31,842 nucleotides of DNA from a virus. Position 1 is the first letter of the stretch, and the number at the start of each line of letters is the position of its first letter. The notes under the pieces are model-generated. The model searched no databases and was not told the origin of the DNA. It saw nothing but the letters and a program-made list of their open reading frames with translations. The translations under genes and the position numbers were made by a program. Where the stretch lies: the IMG/VR virus record IMGVR_UViG_3300042905_000015, positions 1-31,842 of that record. One strand, written 5' to 3'. Shown piece by piece: positions 23,358-30,547 of the stretch.

Positions 23358-23983
23358 GTTCTCTCCTTGATGTCATAGAACCAGTCGTCACCGGCAGACC
23401 ACTTGCGCGTGCCGTCTACTGTCCACAGGCGCTGCGCCGCTTGGAAGTCAGGGAACTTTGTCTCGCTTGGTATCAGGCTCTGGTCATACCACAGGCATCG
23501 ATTGTTTGGCTGGCAGGCAAACTGGCCATTGTCTAGCGCAATCCAATTAAACGACTTGTGTTCTTCGGCCTGCTCAGTAAAGCCCGTGTCTAAGTCCATG
23601 CCCTCGGCGCAGAAGTCCACCGTGAACAAGTAGCGCCCAAAGTGCCACTCTTTGTCTTTGCCGAGGAACTTGACGCCAAGGTTACGCAAGCCGATCTTCT
23701 CAATGATTGTGAAGCGGTAGCCCATGCAATCCCACAGTTGCAACGTGTCAATCGGCAGATTGCCAGCGTCTTTGTGCCAGACGTAGGCGTGGATGGGCAG
23801 CTTGTCGTACAGGGCGCCGTAGTTGGGCAACAGCGACTCAATGCGAAACACTTGGCCACGCAAGGCTTTGAGGCTAACCCAGATGGCAGGCTCCAGTTCG
23901 CCGTGGCCCTTGTGGTCGTTGTACAAAAACTCGCGCTTAACAAAGCACTTCATGGGCGGCAGTGATGCCACGATATAACTCAT
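23354..23983 (-). CDS. Conserved phage protein, unknown function
   Basis: 209 aa. AAGGAAAAC precedes the ATG. The N-terminus YIVASLPPMKCFVKREFLYN and the motifs RIESLLPNYGALYDKLPIHA, LWDCMGYRFT and RYLFTVDFCAEG are conserved in my memory of early-region proteins from related phages. It is rich in aromatic residues and looks like a globular alpha/beta protein without membrane parts. It is the second-last gene of the leftward early block. No enzyme motif can be assigned. Confidence 0.7.
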   Translation of the reverse strand: MSYIVASLPPMKCFVKREFLYNDHKGHGELEPAIWVSLKALRGQVFRIESLLPNYGALYDKLPIHAYVWHKDAGNLPIDTLQLWDCMGYRFTIIEKIGLRNLGVKFLGKDKEWHFGRYLFTVDFCAEGMDLDTGFTEQAEEHKSFNWIALDNGQFACQPNNRCLWYDQSLIPSETKFPDFQAAQRLWTVDGTRKWSAGDDWFYDIKERT

Positions 23984-23992
23984 GTGTTTTCC

Positions 23993-24184
23993 TTAGTCAT
24001 TGATTTCTTTCTTTGAAGGTGCGTCTAATTCGAGGCGGTAATACTTGGCGGGCATCTTGGCGTTCTTGTCCAGTTGTTTGCGTAGCCAGTCAATGCCGCC
24101 AAGTTCTTGGAAGATCATCATGTGACGATCTGTGAGCCTGATCTGGCGGCCTTTAAGGGGTTCCGGTGGTTTTGGGCGTGGCAT
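23993..24184 (-). CDS. Small phage protein (63 aa)
   Basis: Start ATG 24184 is preferred, because the sequence beginning MPRPKPPEPLKGRQIRLTDR matches a short family I recognise (Pro-rich start, then ELGGIDWLRKQLDK and KMPAKYYRLEL). An in-frame ATG at 24208 is possible. Longer versions reach deep into the glutaredoxin gene and are rejected. It resembles a short ribbon-helix type (RLTDRHMMIFQELGG), so a DNA-binding role is conceivable. It overlaps glutaredoxin by 32 nt. Confidence 0.65.
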   Translation of the reverse strand: MPRPKPPEPLKGRQIRLTDRHMMIFQELGGIDWLRKQLDKNAKMPAKYYRLELDAPSKKEIND

Positions 24185-24407
24185 GTTTTGTCTTTGTAAG
24201 TGCTTCATGTAAGCCGGCCAAGCCGCCAACGTGCTGGCCATCAATAAAGATTTGCGGCATCTGGCGTGAGCTTTCTGGCAGATCACTAAGCAATGCAGGG
24301 TTTGACTCGATGTCAATCTCAACATACCTAATGTTTTCAGCCCTCAAAATCATCTTGGCTGTTACGCAGTTAGGGCATTTGTTCTTGGTGTAAATTAAGA
24401 TTTCCAT
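24153..24407 (-). CDS. Glutaredoxin
   Basis: 84 aa thioredoxin-fold redox protein. The active site is C11-P-N-C14 in YTKNKCPNCVTAK. The cis-proline (P51) lies in RQMPQIFIDGQHVGG, and the C-terminal helix carries GLAGLHEAL. Such phage glutaredoxins can supply electrons to ribonucleotide reductase for dNTP synthesis; no reductase gene lies in this window, so the host enzyme would be the partner. Its ATG overlaps the upstream stop by one base. Confidence 0.9.
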   Translation of the reverse strand: MEILIYTKNKCPNCVTAKMILRAENIRYVEIDIESNPALLSDLPESSRQMPQIFIDGQHVGGLAGLHEALTKTKHATPKTTGTP

Positions 24408-24646
24408 TATGTTTTCATTTCTCGAATAATTTGAGCAGGCTCATGTGGTTCATAAAATCCATTGCCGTTGTTACGGGCATCAAACGTTTTGGCTATTTCT
24501 TCTAGCACTTGGTTGCGCTGTGAGGGCGATACATACATATCAAAGTGATATGGCTGTCCTAAGTCACGCAGTATTTGCTTGCCAAGGTTGCTGTTCTTTT
24601 CAACATCGTTGAACGCTTCGTCTTCTTCTTTCGTCCAGTCAGTCAT
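24407..24646 (-). CDS. Small protein with GFYxPHEPAxIIR tail
   Basis: 79 aa, acidic. An AGGAGA site precedes ATG 24646. The C-terminal 25 residues (IAKTFDARNNGNGFYEPHEP, then AQIIR) match the C-terminus of the protein at 29864-30085 at 16 of 25 positions, and the DNA is also similar, so this is a duplicated module. The N-terminal part is different (WTKEEDEAFNDVEKNSNLGK). Function is unknown; a short protein-protein docking tail is one idea. Confidence 0.65.
   Translation of the reverse strand: MTDWTKEEDEAFNDVEKNSNLGKQILRDLGQPYHFDMYVSPSQRNQVLEEIAKTFDARNNGNGFYEPHEPAQIIREMKT
24425..24466. repeat. Duplicated 42-nt coding module, copy 1 (copy 2 at 29879-29920)
   Basis: The 42 nt match 29879-29920 at 36 positions. 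They encode the shared GFYxPHEPAxIIR tails of two leftward small genes. The differences include silent changes, so the protein motif seems to be under selection. Confidence 0.8.
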
Positions 24647-24655
24647 GCTTGTCTC

Positions 24656-24856
24656 CTAAAAAGGTATTTGATCCCATTCCCAATGCTCGCACTCAACCGT
24701 GCCGGTAATCCACTCTAGCGGTGGTTTAGCGCCAAACTGCTTACACATTCCAACTGCAAAGTTGTTGCACTGTTGGCAATTTACTTGTATCGAATTTACT
24801 TGCTTGACCTGGCTGTCCAGATGCCTCTTGATGGCGTTCAGTTCTATCAAATTCAT
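24656..24856 (-). CDS. Small Cys-containing protein overlapping the helicase
   Basis: 66 aa with an AGAGG site before ATG 24856. Four Cys (CQQC at 27-30, then GMCKQF and VECEHW) suit a small zinc finger. The end EHWEWDQIPF is also distinctive; I recall proteins ending the same way in other phages. The first 116 nt are shared, in another frame, with the C-terminus of the helicase gene, whose Gln-rich end is less conserved-looking. Possible cofactor of the helicase or nuclease (inference from position). Confidence 0.65.
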   Translation of the reverse strand: MNLIELNAIKRHLDSQVKQVNSIQVNCQQCNNFAVGMCKQFGAKPPLEWITGTVECEHWEWDQIPF

Positions 24857-26456
24857 AATCTTTTACCTCTGTATATTTTCCGTTTTTGCGGGTTGCAATT
24901 CTGACTGGCTCACTAATTTTTCGTCCTTGCAAATAGTCAAGCGCCATCTGAGTGCCAGACGGCATGACCATCTTGTCGCGCTTTAGCCACCAGTCCTGTG
25001 CCTTTTGCTTGGGGTAGCCAACGTGGTTAAAGCACACCCACTCGCTGGCCACGCGCAGCAGGCCGCTGTAGTAGTCAACCCTCATGCTGTCAGGCTTGCC
25101 TTCTTTCCTGTGCATGGCGTAACCAACCTTGGTGATGTCGTGCCACACTAGCTCGGCCATGGCGGTCTGACTTGACAAGAGAGCTGCATAAGACACCTTG
25201 GCGTCCATTGGCTTGGCTTCTTCTTCCCTGATCGTGCCACCGCAATGCACACACACCATGGCTGCTGGCAAGTTGCGCTCACCGCAGTCGGGGCAGATGC
25301 TGTAGGGCGCCTCTTGTGTGCCTGACTTCTTCTTGGCTTTGCCTTGGATCGTGTCCACCGGCCCCAAGCGCTCCACGGTGTCGGTAAAGTCAAGCACCAA
25401 GCAGTCTGTCTTGCCGTCTGCAATGCGAGTGCCTCGGCCCATGCCCTGCACATAAAGCACCGGCGACTTGGTGGGCCTGCACCAGACAATGCAGTCCACA
25501 TCTGGCACATCAAAGCCAACTGACAGCGCCAGCACAGTGACCAAGCAGTGAATCTGATGGCTCTTAAACTGGCGAATCAAGTCTTCGCGCTCTTGCTTTG
25601 GTGTCTCACCGCACACAACAGCGCTCACAATGCCAAGTTCATTTAGCTTGTCTGCAAGGCTTTCAGCGTTATCGACACTCGGTGTGAAGGCGATCCATTT
25701 CTTGCGCTCTGAGGCGATTCTGGTGGCTTCTGTGGCCACTTTGGCAAGGTATTTCTCAACCTCGCGGGATAGTTCACCAACCTTGTAGTCACCGTTTGAG
25801 ATGCCAACATGGCTGGCATCAATGCGGGTGCTGATTCTCTCAGCTGGTGGAACTAACGGCGCAATAAACTTCTGCTCAAGCAGCTCACCCATGGACACTC
25901 GGCTTGCGATGCCAGTAAACAAGGGATCGTCACCGTCAGTCAGCCAAACCTGATTGCCCCTGAACGGCGTGGCCGTCATGCCAACTATGCGAAATTTGCA
26001 TAACTCTCCGAGTTTAGACAAAAAGGTGCGGTACATGCCTGCGTCCCCTGCCTTCTGGCTCACTAGGTGAGCCTCATCGATCACCACGGCCTTGATGTTG
26101 CCAAGCAAATGCGCGGCCTTGTGGATGCTGCCAATGGTGGCCACAATCACATCGGCGTTGTACTTCTTTGTGCCCAGGCTGGCGCTGACAAAACCCACGC
26201 TGATGGTGTGTGGCAATAAGGCTCTGAGCTTGGCCGCATTCTGTTCGGCCAGTTCCTTGGAAGGAACCAGCACCACAGTGCGCGGGTGAAAGTCTGGCCA
26301 CTGCTCCCACATCTGGCGCACAATCTCAGCGCAGATCACCGACTTGCCGGCGGCGGTTGGCAACACCAAAAGAGGGATGTCGGCCTCCTCGGTGTGTTTT
26401 GTCCACCAAGCAAACAAGTCAGACACTGCGCGGGATTGGTACTCACGCAATTTCAC
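24741..26456 (-). CDS. DEAD/DEAH-box (SF2) helicase with zinc finger
   Basis: 571 aa from GTG 26456, chosen for GAGGAG 7 nt upstream; a TTG 15 nt further up would read across it. Residues 33-39 are Walker A (PTAAGKS), 127-130 DEAH, 161-163 TAT of motif III, and 337-344 motif VI (QGMGRGTR). A four-Cys zinc finger sits at 388-405 (CPDCGERNLPAAMVCVHC). The following C-terminal domain (DSMRVDYYSGLLRVASEWV) is typical of phage SF2 helicases of this type. It would unwind or remodel DNA in replication or recombination, with the nuclease, SSB-like and Sak4-like genes upstream in the operon. Confidence 0.92.
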   Translation of the reverse strand: MKLREYQSRAVSDLFAWWTKHTEEADIPLLVLPTAAGKSVICAEIVRQMWEQWPDFHPRTVVLVPSKELAEQNAAKLRALLPHTISVGFVSASLGTKKYNADVIVATIGSIHKAAHLLGNIKAVVIDEAHLVSQKAGDAGMYRTFLSKLGELCKFRIVGMTATPFRGNQVWLTDGDDPLFTGIASRVSMGELLEQKFIAPLVPPAERISTRIDASHVGISNGDYKVGELSREVEKYLAKVATEATRIASERKKWIAFTPSVDNAESLADKLNELGIVSAVVCGETPKQEREDLIRQFKSHQIHCLVTVLALSVGFDVPDVDCIVWCRPTKSPVLYVQGMGRGTRIADGKTDCLVLDFTDTVERLGPVDTIQGKAKKKSGTQEAPYSICPDCGERNLPAAMVCVHCGGTIREEEAKPMDAKVSYAALLSSQTAMAELVWHDITKVGYAMHRKEGKPDSMRVDYYSGLLRVASEWVCFNHVGYPKQKAQDWWLKRDKMVMPSGTQMALDYLQGRKISEPVRIATRKNGKYTEVKDYEFDRTERHQEASGQPGQASKFDTSKLPTVQQLCSWNV

Positions 26457-26601
26457 GGCTGCGCTCCTCAATCATTTTGTCGGCAATGGCGTAGGCATTT
26501 TCCACAGCTGTCTTTCTGTCGCCATTGGCCAACAAGCCAGTTAAGGCTGCGGCGGCCAGATAGTCTCTGAGGGTAATGTCTTGGATCGGTGGGGTGTTCA
26601 T
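26443..26601 (-). CDS. Small conserved phage protein (52 aa)
   Basis: ATG 26601 overlaps the stop of the nuclease gene (ATGA), and the TGA (26445-26443) lies 14 nt inside the helicase gene, whose ribosome binding site is within it. The 52 aa include DITLRDYLAAAALTGLLANG and ENAYAIADKMIEERSRE, a pattern (LRDYFAA...AY..AD.M...R) common in small phage proteins of unknown role. All-helical. Confidence 0.75.
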   Translation of the reverse strand: MNTPPIQDITLRDYLAAAALTGLLANGDRKTAVENAYAIADKMIEERSREIA

Positions 26602-27686
26602 ACAAACCTTCCGTTGTGTTTTGTGCGCAGCTCAAGCGCTTGTTGGTCAACCAACATGATCTTGTCTTTACAACCGTGGATTTCAGCGCTAGTGATAAAG
26701 TCAGGGCGAAACTCTGGGTCACCATTGACAAACTTCTTGCCATCGGGCATTTGGTAGACAATGCTGCTGTCGTGGGTTCTGTCAATTGGCGTGGCCGTCT
26801 TGGCCAGCAGAATGGGAATGTAGCGGTGACGGTTACAACCTTTGCGCTGATCTTCTGTGGCCAAGTCAATCTCATGCGAAGCGCATGACCAACGGCCTTG
26901 GCCGTCCATCTCTGGCGTGGCGTGAACGCATGACCGGCAAGTCGGGGCTGGCACATCCGTGCCGTGGCAAATAGCCTGGTAGTCGCAGAACTTGCACTCA
27001 AACCATGTCGGGTCAGTTGATATGCCAACTGGTGGCTCCACGCTGGTGATCACCGCCATGGCCTTGTCGATCAGCTTCTGCGCTTCGTCAGCGTCAAACT
27101 CTAAGCGCTCGGTGTAGATGTCGTCATTGTCTTTGTTGACCACCAGATAGAGTGCCCTGCGGCAACCGTCTTCGCCAAACTGATCGATGCTCCACTTCAT
27201 GTATATTTGCATCTGCGCGTAGTGTTCGGGCTTGGCCTTCTTTACGCCAGATTTTTGCATTTCCTTGTACATCTTGTCAGATGCTGTCTTTATCTCCAGT
27301 ATGTGCGGAGACTTAGGGGCTTGCGGCAAACCCGTGATGATGCCGTCAGCGTTGCCTTGGAAGTGGTGGCCAGTCGTGCTTTCGCTGAATGACCACTGCT
27401 TGCCGGTGGTTGGGTTAATCTGGTAGACCGTGCAGCCAATGCTTGCCAAGTCTTGGTAGACCCTTGGCTCTTGTAAGTGACCAGATTGGAACACTCGGTA
27501 CAAGCGGCCAGAAAACTCGGCAGGCTTGGCCCATCTGAATGAGTACCAGTGCTGGCGCAGACACGGCTTACCAATGGCAGAGGCGCCAAGGTAAGGGCGC
27601 TGCGCTTCCGCGCCATACTTTGCCTTGTAGTAGGCAAAGATGGCATCGGCCACAGGATCAGTAACTGATTGTGGTAGCAAGGCCAT
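26598..27686 (-). CDS. PD-(D/E)XK nuclease, Cas4/RecB-like with Fe-S cysteines
   Basis: 362 aa starting at ATG 27686; longer versions run into the SSB-like gene and are rejected. The GAAAGG site lies upstream. The nuclease core shows H70 (QSGHLQEPRV), D114 (GNADGII), E131-x-K133 (ILEIKTAS) and Q158/Q160 in HYAQMQIYM. One N-terminal Cys (C42) plus three C-terminal Cys (C231, C234, C240 in CKFCDYQAIC) form the [4Fe-4S] pattern of Cas4 and AddB. A second Cys set (250, 253, 268, 284) follows, maybe zinc-binding. It probably resects DNA ends for annealing or recombination. Confidence 0.9.
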   Translation of the reverse strand: MALLPQSVTDPVADAIFAYYKAKYGAEAQRPYLGASAIGKPCLRQHWYSFRWAKPAEFSGRLYRVFQSGHLQEPRVYQDLASIGCTVYQINPTTGKQWSFSESTTGHHFQGNADGIITGLPQAPKSPHILEIKTASDKMYKEMQKSGVKKAKPEHYAQMQIYMKWSIDQFGEDGCRRALYLVVNKDNDDIYTERLEFDADEAQKLIDKAMAVITSVEPPVGISTDPTWFECKFCDYQAICHGTDVPAPTCRSCVHATPEMDGQGRWSCASHEIDLATEDQRKGCNRHRYIPILLAKTATPIDRTHDSSIVYQMPDGKKFVNGDPEFRPDFITSAEIHGCKDKIMLVDQQALELRTKHNGRFV

Positions 27687-27687
27687 G

Positions 27688-28194
27688 TCAGCCTTTCCGT
27701 GCCCATGCGGGTGCTTTGGACTTGGCGGCCTCTTGCTCGGCTGTTGGCCATGCAGGCGTGTCAGCTGCGGGTGTTGGTGCAGCAGCTGGTGCGCTGAAAC
27801 CACCGGCAGACTCATAGCTTTTAATGTTGTTGCTGGCCTTGTACTGGCCTTGTGCCTCACGCACAGTCACACTGATGCGAACTGGCTTGAAGTGCAGGGC
27901 GGCAGTGTCCATCAACTTAATCACGTTCACAGCGTGGCAAAGCGCAGACAACTGGCTTTGTGCAATGCGCTGGGTGTCTTCGTTACTGTGGCGAATGTTC
28001 AAGTTCTCCCAAACCTTACGGCCTTTGAACTGGCCATCCATGATTTCAAAAGTCAACTTCAAACCCTCACCGTTGCCAGACTTCAATGGCTGCACATCGG
28101 ACTCGGTGATGTGTGCTAGGTATGTGCCAGCAGGCAGTGGGCCTGTAGATGCTTGGGGGGCGACTTGGGATGCGTCAAAATTAAACTGAGCCAT
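27688..28194 (-). CDS. SSB-like protein, DUF669 family
   Basis: 168 aa. AGGAAA precedes the ATG. The N-terminal 120 residues are an OB-fold-like domain with the DUF669 pattern (PAGTYLAHITESDVQPLKS, GLKLTFEIMDGQFKGRKVWE, IAQSQLSALCHAV). The Ala/Pro-rich tail ends in PAWARKG rather than the acidic tip of bacterial SSB. DUF669 proteins accompany phage recombinases such as Sak4, whose likely homologue lies just upstream. It probably coats single-stranded DNA. Confidence 0.85.
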   Translation of the reverse strand: MAQFNFDASQVAPQASTGPLPAGTYLAHITESDVQPLKSGNGEGLKLTFEIMDGQFKGRKVWENLNIRHSNEDTQRIAQSQLSALCHAVNVIKLMDTAALHFKPVRISVTVREAQGQYKASNNIKSYESAGGFSAPAAAPTPAADTPAWPTAEQEAAKSKAPAWARKG

Positions 28195-28233
28195 GATAAA
28201 TTTCCTAAAAAGTTAAGTTACGAACTGGGGTGA

Positions 28234-28980
28234 TCAAGACTGCGCTTGGGTAAGCGCTGCTTGGAATGCCGTCCAGTCAAGCGGCATATTCTGAAGGCCA
28301 AAGCGGTTACCACCGCAATGAGCCGGATGTGGTTCAACGTGCAAGATGCGCTCACCAGTGGTGGTGGCCTTGGTTTCTTTCTTAGAAAACCCTGCGTCTG
28401 TCTTGCTCGTAAAGATGCGGTAGCCTGCGTAGCCAATGACATCAGCCCATTCTTGCACCAAGCCAGCGGCCTTGTCGTGCAGTTTTAGGACATGGCTGTC
28501 ATAGCCCTCAGTCAACGGGTCTTCAATGCGCTTGATCTTGTCGTGAGCAATCAAAATGATGCCCATGCCCTTGGCAGAGCGCAAGACCTCAAGGCCAGAG
28601 AGCAAGTTGCGCCATTCCTCGGCGGCGGCCACATAGCCCTTACCAAAGCCTGGCTGCTCGATGTTCTTCCAGTTGTTCTGCTTGCACACATACTCTTGGA
28701 TCATTGGCTCTAACCAGTCAAGCGAGTCAATAAACAAGGTCTGAAAGTCATGGTTTTGGTTGATCAGCGTGTCGATGGCCGCATAGACTTCGGGCAGACT
28801 GGACGCCAGAGGGAAGGCGTTTGCGTCAACTGCGTCAGCGCCGTCTTCGGTCAGGATGCCAATGGCGTTGGGCGCCATGGCCGCGAAGGTTGTCTTGCCA
28901 ATCTTGCCTTGGCCAACCACAACAATCTTGGGTGAGCGTACACGTTTAGTCTTTGAGATGGAGGATAGATCGAATGCCAT
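28234..28980 (-). CDS. Sak4-like RecA-fold ATPase (AAA_24)
   Basis: 248 aa. Walker A is GQGKIGKTT at residues 23-31, Walker B TLFIDSLDW at 81-89, then the GFGKGYVAAAEEWRNLLSGL block and IILIAHDKIK that mark the phage AAA_24/Sak4 group. These ATPases promote strand annealing or exchange with an SSB partner. The DUF669 gene follows 39 nt downstream. One nucleotide separates its start from the preceding stop. Confidence 0.88.
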   Translation of the reverse strand: MAFDLSSISKTKRVRSPKIVVVGQGKIGKTTFAAMAPNAIGILTEDGADAVDANAFPLASSLPEVYAAIDTLINQNHDFQTLFIDSLDWLEPMIQEYVCKQNNWKNIEQPGFGKGYVAAAEEWRNLLSGLEVLRSAKGMGIILIAHDKIKRIEDPLTEGYDSHVLKLHDKAAGLVQEWADVIGYAGYRIFTSKTDAGFSKKETKATTTGERILHVEPHPAHCGGNRFGLQNMPLDWTAFQAALTQAQS

Positions 28981-28981
28981 G

Positions 28982-29350
28982 TTAGTCTTTCAGTTCAATA
29001 GATGGTTTTGCGGGTTTGCTAGTGATGAACACGGCAGCCTTGTTGTAGGACGCTGGGTCAATTTCGGATAGTTGTCGGAGGTAAGCCAAGTTAACTTCGG
29101 CTTTCCATCTAAATGCACGTTGGGCGTTGTCAGGCAGATCGTCATAGTCGGCGGCCAAGCGGTCAGTATCAACTGAACGGTTGAGCTTCCATGTAATGCT
29201 GAAGTCTTCGTCATTGTGCGTGCCTTCATTGCTCTCAGGCTTGGCAAACTGCTCGGTGATCAAGCCCTCAATGCGCAGGCGCTCGGCCTTGGCTTCGTTC
29301 TCGGCCAATTTAGCCTGGCGCAGCTGTTCTACCAAATTAGAGATCGTCAT
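28982..29350 (-). CDS. Conserved phage protein, coiled coil
   Basis: 122 aa from ATG 29350, with AGGACTTT just upstream inside the previous gene; a more distal start at 29365 is less likely. The N-terminal 35 residues are a charged coiled coil (VEQLRQAKLAENEAKAERLR). The rest has FSITWKLNRSVDTDRLAADY and ends in PAKPSIELKD. It lies in the recombination operon, before the Sak4-like gene. Its role is unknown; similar proteins accompany Sak4-type modules as far as I recall. Confidence 0.65.
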   Translation of the reverse strand: MTISNLVEQLRQAKLAENEAKAERLRIEGLITEQFAKPESNEGTHNDEDFSITWKLNRSVDTDRLAADYDDLPDNAQRAFRWKAEVNLAYLRQLSEIDPASYNKAAVFITSKPAKPSIELKD

Positions 29351-29867
29351 TTTTAAAGTCCTCAAGTGCTGTGGTTGTGATGTGGTCTACAAGGTACTGC
29401 AAGAGCAAGTGGCCAATGTCAACGTCAGTGTTTCTAACGTAAGCGTTGACCAGTTCAATATTCTCAGATGTGCCAGGCTCATTGAGTAAGCCATAGCTGT
29501 CGCGTGAGCCTTCTTCGTCTGGCGTGTACTCTAAGAAGCAAACCAGATCAACACCTTCAAGTTCGCACTCGTACTGGGTAAGCCCTTTGGGGCAGGCGGG
29601 TGTCAGCCCAACCCATGTGCGCTGTGGTGGGGTGGTGTAGAGTGGTTGGTTGTGAACACTGTCTTTTATGATTGGTTTAGTCACATACACCCAATCGCTA
29701 CCTGTCCCTTGTGGGAACTTTGAAACCCATGCTCTCCACGCCACAGGCTCCTGTTCTGGCTGTTCCAAGGCTTTAATCAATGCCTCACAAACAACGTATT
29801 CGGGCGTATTAGGTGAATGAATACCCATGCCAACTTGTGCTAGTTCAATCAATTTGTCTTTAGTCAT
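29337..29867 (-). CDS. Hypothetical phage protein with PLYTTPPQRTWVGLT motif
   Basis: 176 aa. The centre holds EPVAWRAWVSKF and NQPLYTTPPQRTWVGLT, a block that recurs in many phage and prophage proteins of unknown role. The N-terminus DKLIELAQVGMGIHSPNTPE is helical, and the end is acidic (TALEDFKNDDL). Its upstream site is nearly identical to that of the gene at 24646. It overlaps the genes on both sides, 4 nt upstream and 14 nt downstream. Confidence 0.65.
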   Translation of the reverse strand: MTKDKLIELAQVGMGIHSPNTPEYVVCEALIKALEQPEQEPVAWRAWVSKFPQGTGSDWVYVTKPIIKDSVHNQPLYTTPPQRTWVGLTPACPKGLTQYECELEGVDLVCFLEYTPDEEGSRDSYGLLNEPGTSENIELVNAYVRNTDVDIGHLLLQYLVDHITTTALEDFKNDDL

Positions 29868-30085
29868 GCTTGTCCCCTAATAATTTCAGCAGGCTCATGC
29901 GGGTCGTAAAACCCAATGCCCTTATCAAGTTTGTCAAACACCTTTGCCAAACGCTCACGCTCATGCTCCGCTACTAGCTTGGCAAAGATTTCAAGGTGCA
30001 ATAAAGCAGACGGATGAAATGGTTTTCCTTCTTCATCTATGCCATACGCCTTGTTTGCCATGCGAATAATGTCTTCTTTGTTCAT
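29864..30085 (-). CDS. Small protein with GFYxPHEPAxIIR tail (paralogue)
   Basis: 73 aa. The start segment EDIIRMANKAYGIDEEGKPF, then a helix (HLEIFAKLVAEHERERLAK), leads into FDKLDKGIGFYDPHEPAEII-R, matching the tail of the protein at 24407-24646. The first halves are unrelated, so only the tail module is shared. It overlaps both neighbours by 4 nt. Function is unknown. Confidence 0.65.
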   Translation of the reverse strand: MNKEDIIRMANKAYGIDEEGKPFHPSALLHLEIFAKLVAEHERERLAKVFDKLDKGIGFYDPHEPAEIIRGQA

Positions 30086-30177
30086 AGCGGTGCATCCTCA
30101 AAGTTGTCAGGGTTGAACTTGGGCTGACGTTTGTTGTTGTGCTTGGGGTTTGGGAATGGTGGGAATGGCCAAGTCAT
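30082..30177 (-). CDS. Possible 31-aa Pro/Asn-rich peptide
   Basis: ATG 30177 overlaps the upstream stop (ATGA) and TGA (30084-30082) overlaps the next start (ATGA). The product starts MTWPFPPFPNPKHNNKRQPK and ends NPDNFEDAPL. Coupling at both ends suggests it is translated, but the sequence is low in complexity and no function can be given. Confidence 0.5.
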   Translation of the reverse strand: MTWPFPPFPNPKHNNKRQPKFNPDNFEDAPL

Positions 30178-30317
30178 GCTGACCACCATGCAACGAGTAA
30201 GACGGCCATGCCAACGCCAATGGCAATGGCGACAATGAAATCAATGACTGCTTCGCCACGGGCGTTCAGCTTGGCGTTCTTGACTTCGGGGTAGTGAAAG
30301 TATTTGCTGTGTTTCAT
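30174..30317 (-). CDS. Small single-helix membrane protein (47 aa)
   Basis: ATG 30317 has GAAAG upstream. The 47 aa have a basic N-terminus (KHSKYFHYPEVKNAKLNARG) and one strong membrane helix at 24-45 (VIDFIVAIAIGVGMAVLLVA) ending in WWSA. It is placed in the early leftward operon, so an early host-membrane function such as superinfection exclusion is possible but not shown. Both ends fit the operon (hairpin upstream, ATGA downstream). Confidence 0.6.
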   Translation of the reverse strand: MKHSKYFHYPEVKNAKLNARGEAVIDFIVAIAIGVGMAVLLVAWWSA

Positions 30318-30332
30318 GTTGTGCTTTCTATG

Positions 30333-30346
30333 GGGGCCGAGGCCCC
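30333..30346 (-). terminator. GC hairpin between two leftward genes
   Basis: GGGGCC/GGCCCC on either strand, folding as a 5-bp stem with a 4-nt loop, lies 7 nt beyond the stop of the gene at 30353-30535. It has no T-run on the minus strand, so it is probably a partial terminator or attenuator that lowers expression of the rest of the early operon. Confidence 0.45.
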
Positions 30347-30352
30347 GTTGGT

Positions 30353-30535
30353 TTAGATTGTGAATTCGTTGTTAATGACTGCTTTTTTGGCATCTTTTAA
30401 ACGCAAGCAAGACCAGCGAAATTTGCCGTCAACATGAATTTCCCAGCTTGAAGACAATGTGTTGCAGCGGAAACCATAATCCTGAACACGAACGATGGTG
30501 ACGTTGCCTTGGGTAAAAACTGTTTTGCGGTTCAT
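30353..30535 (-). CDS. Small hypothetical protein (60 aa)
   Basis: AAGGAG lies at good spacing before ATG 30535. The 60 aa form a beta-rich basic domain (VTIVRVQDYGFRCNTLSSSW, then FRWSCLRLKDAKKAVINNEF). I do not recognise a family. It is the second gene from the early promoter. Confidence 0.65.
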   Translation of the reverse strand: MNRKTVFTQGNVTIVRVQDYGFRCNTLSSSWEIHVDGKFRWSCLRLKDAKKAVINNEFTI

Positions 30536-30547
30536 GTTGTTTGCTCC

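Noticed and set aside
24185-24325. Longer start for the 63-aa protein at 23993
   Set aside because: The extension is inside the glutaredoxin gene in another frame and does not look like the family start, which begins at MPRPKPPEP.
27687-27860. Longer N-terminus for the Cas4-like nuclease
   Set aside because: The extra residues (His/Pro/Ser-rich) lie in the coding part of the SSB-like gene, and the family-like sequence begins at the ATG at 27686, which has a ribosome binding site.
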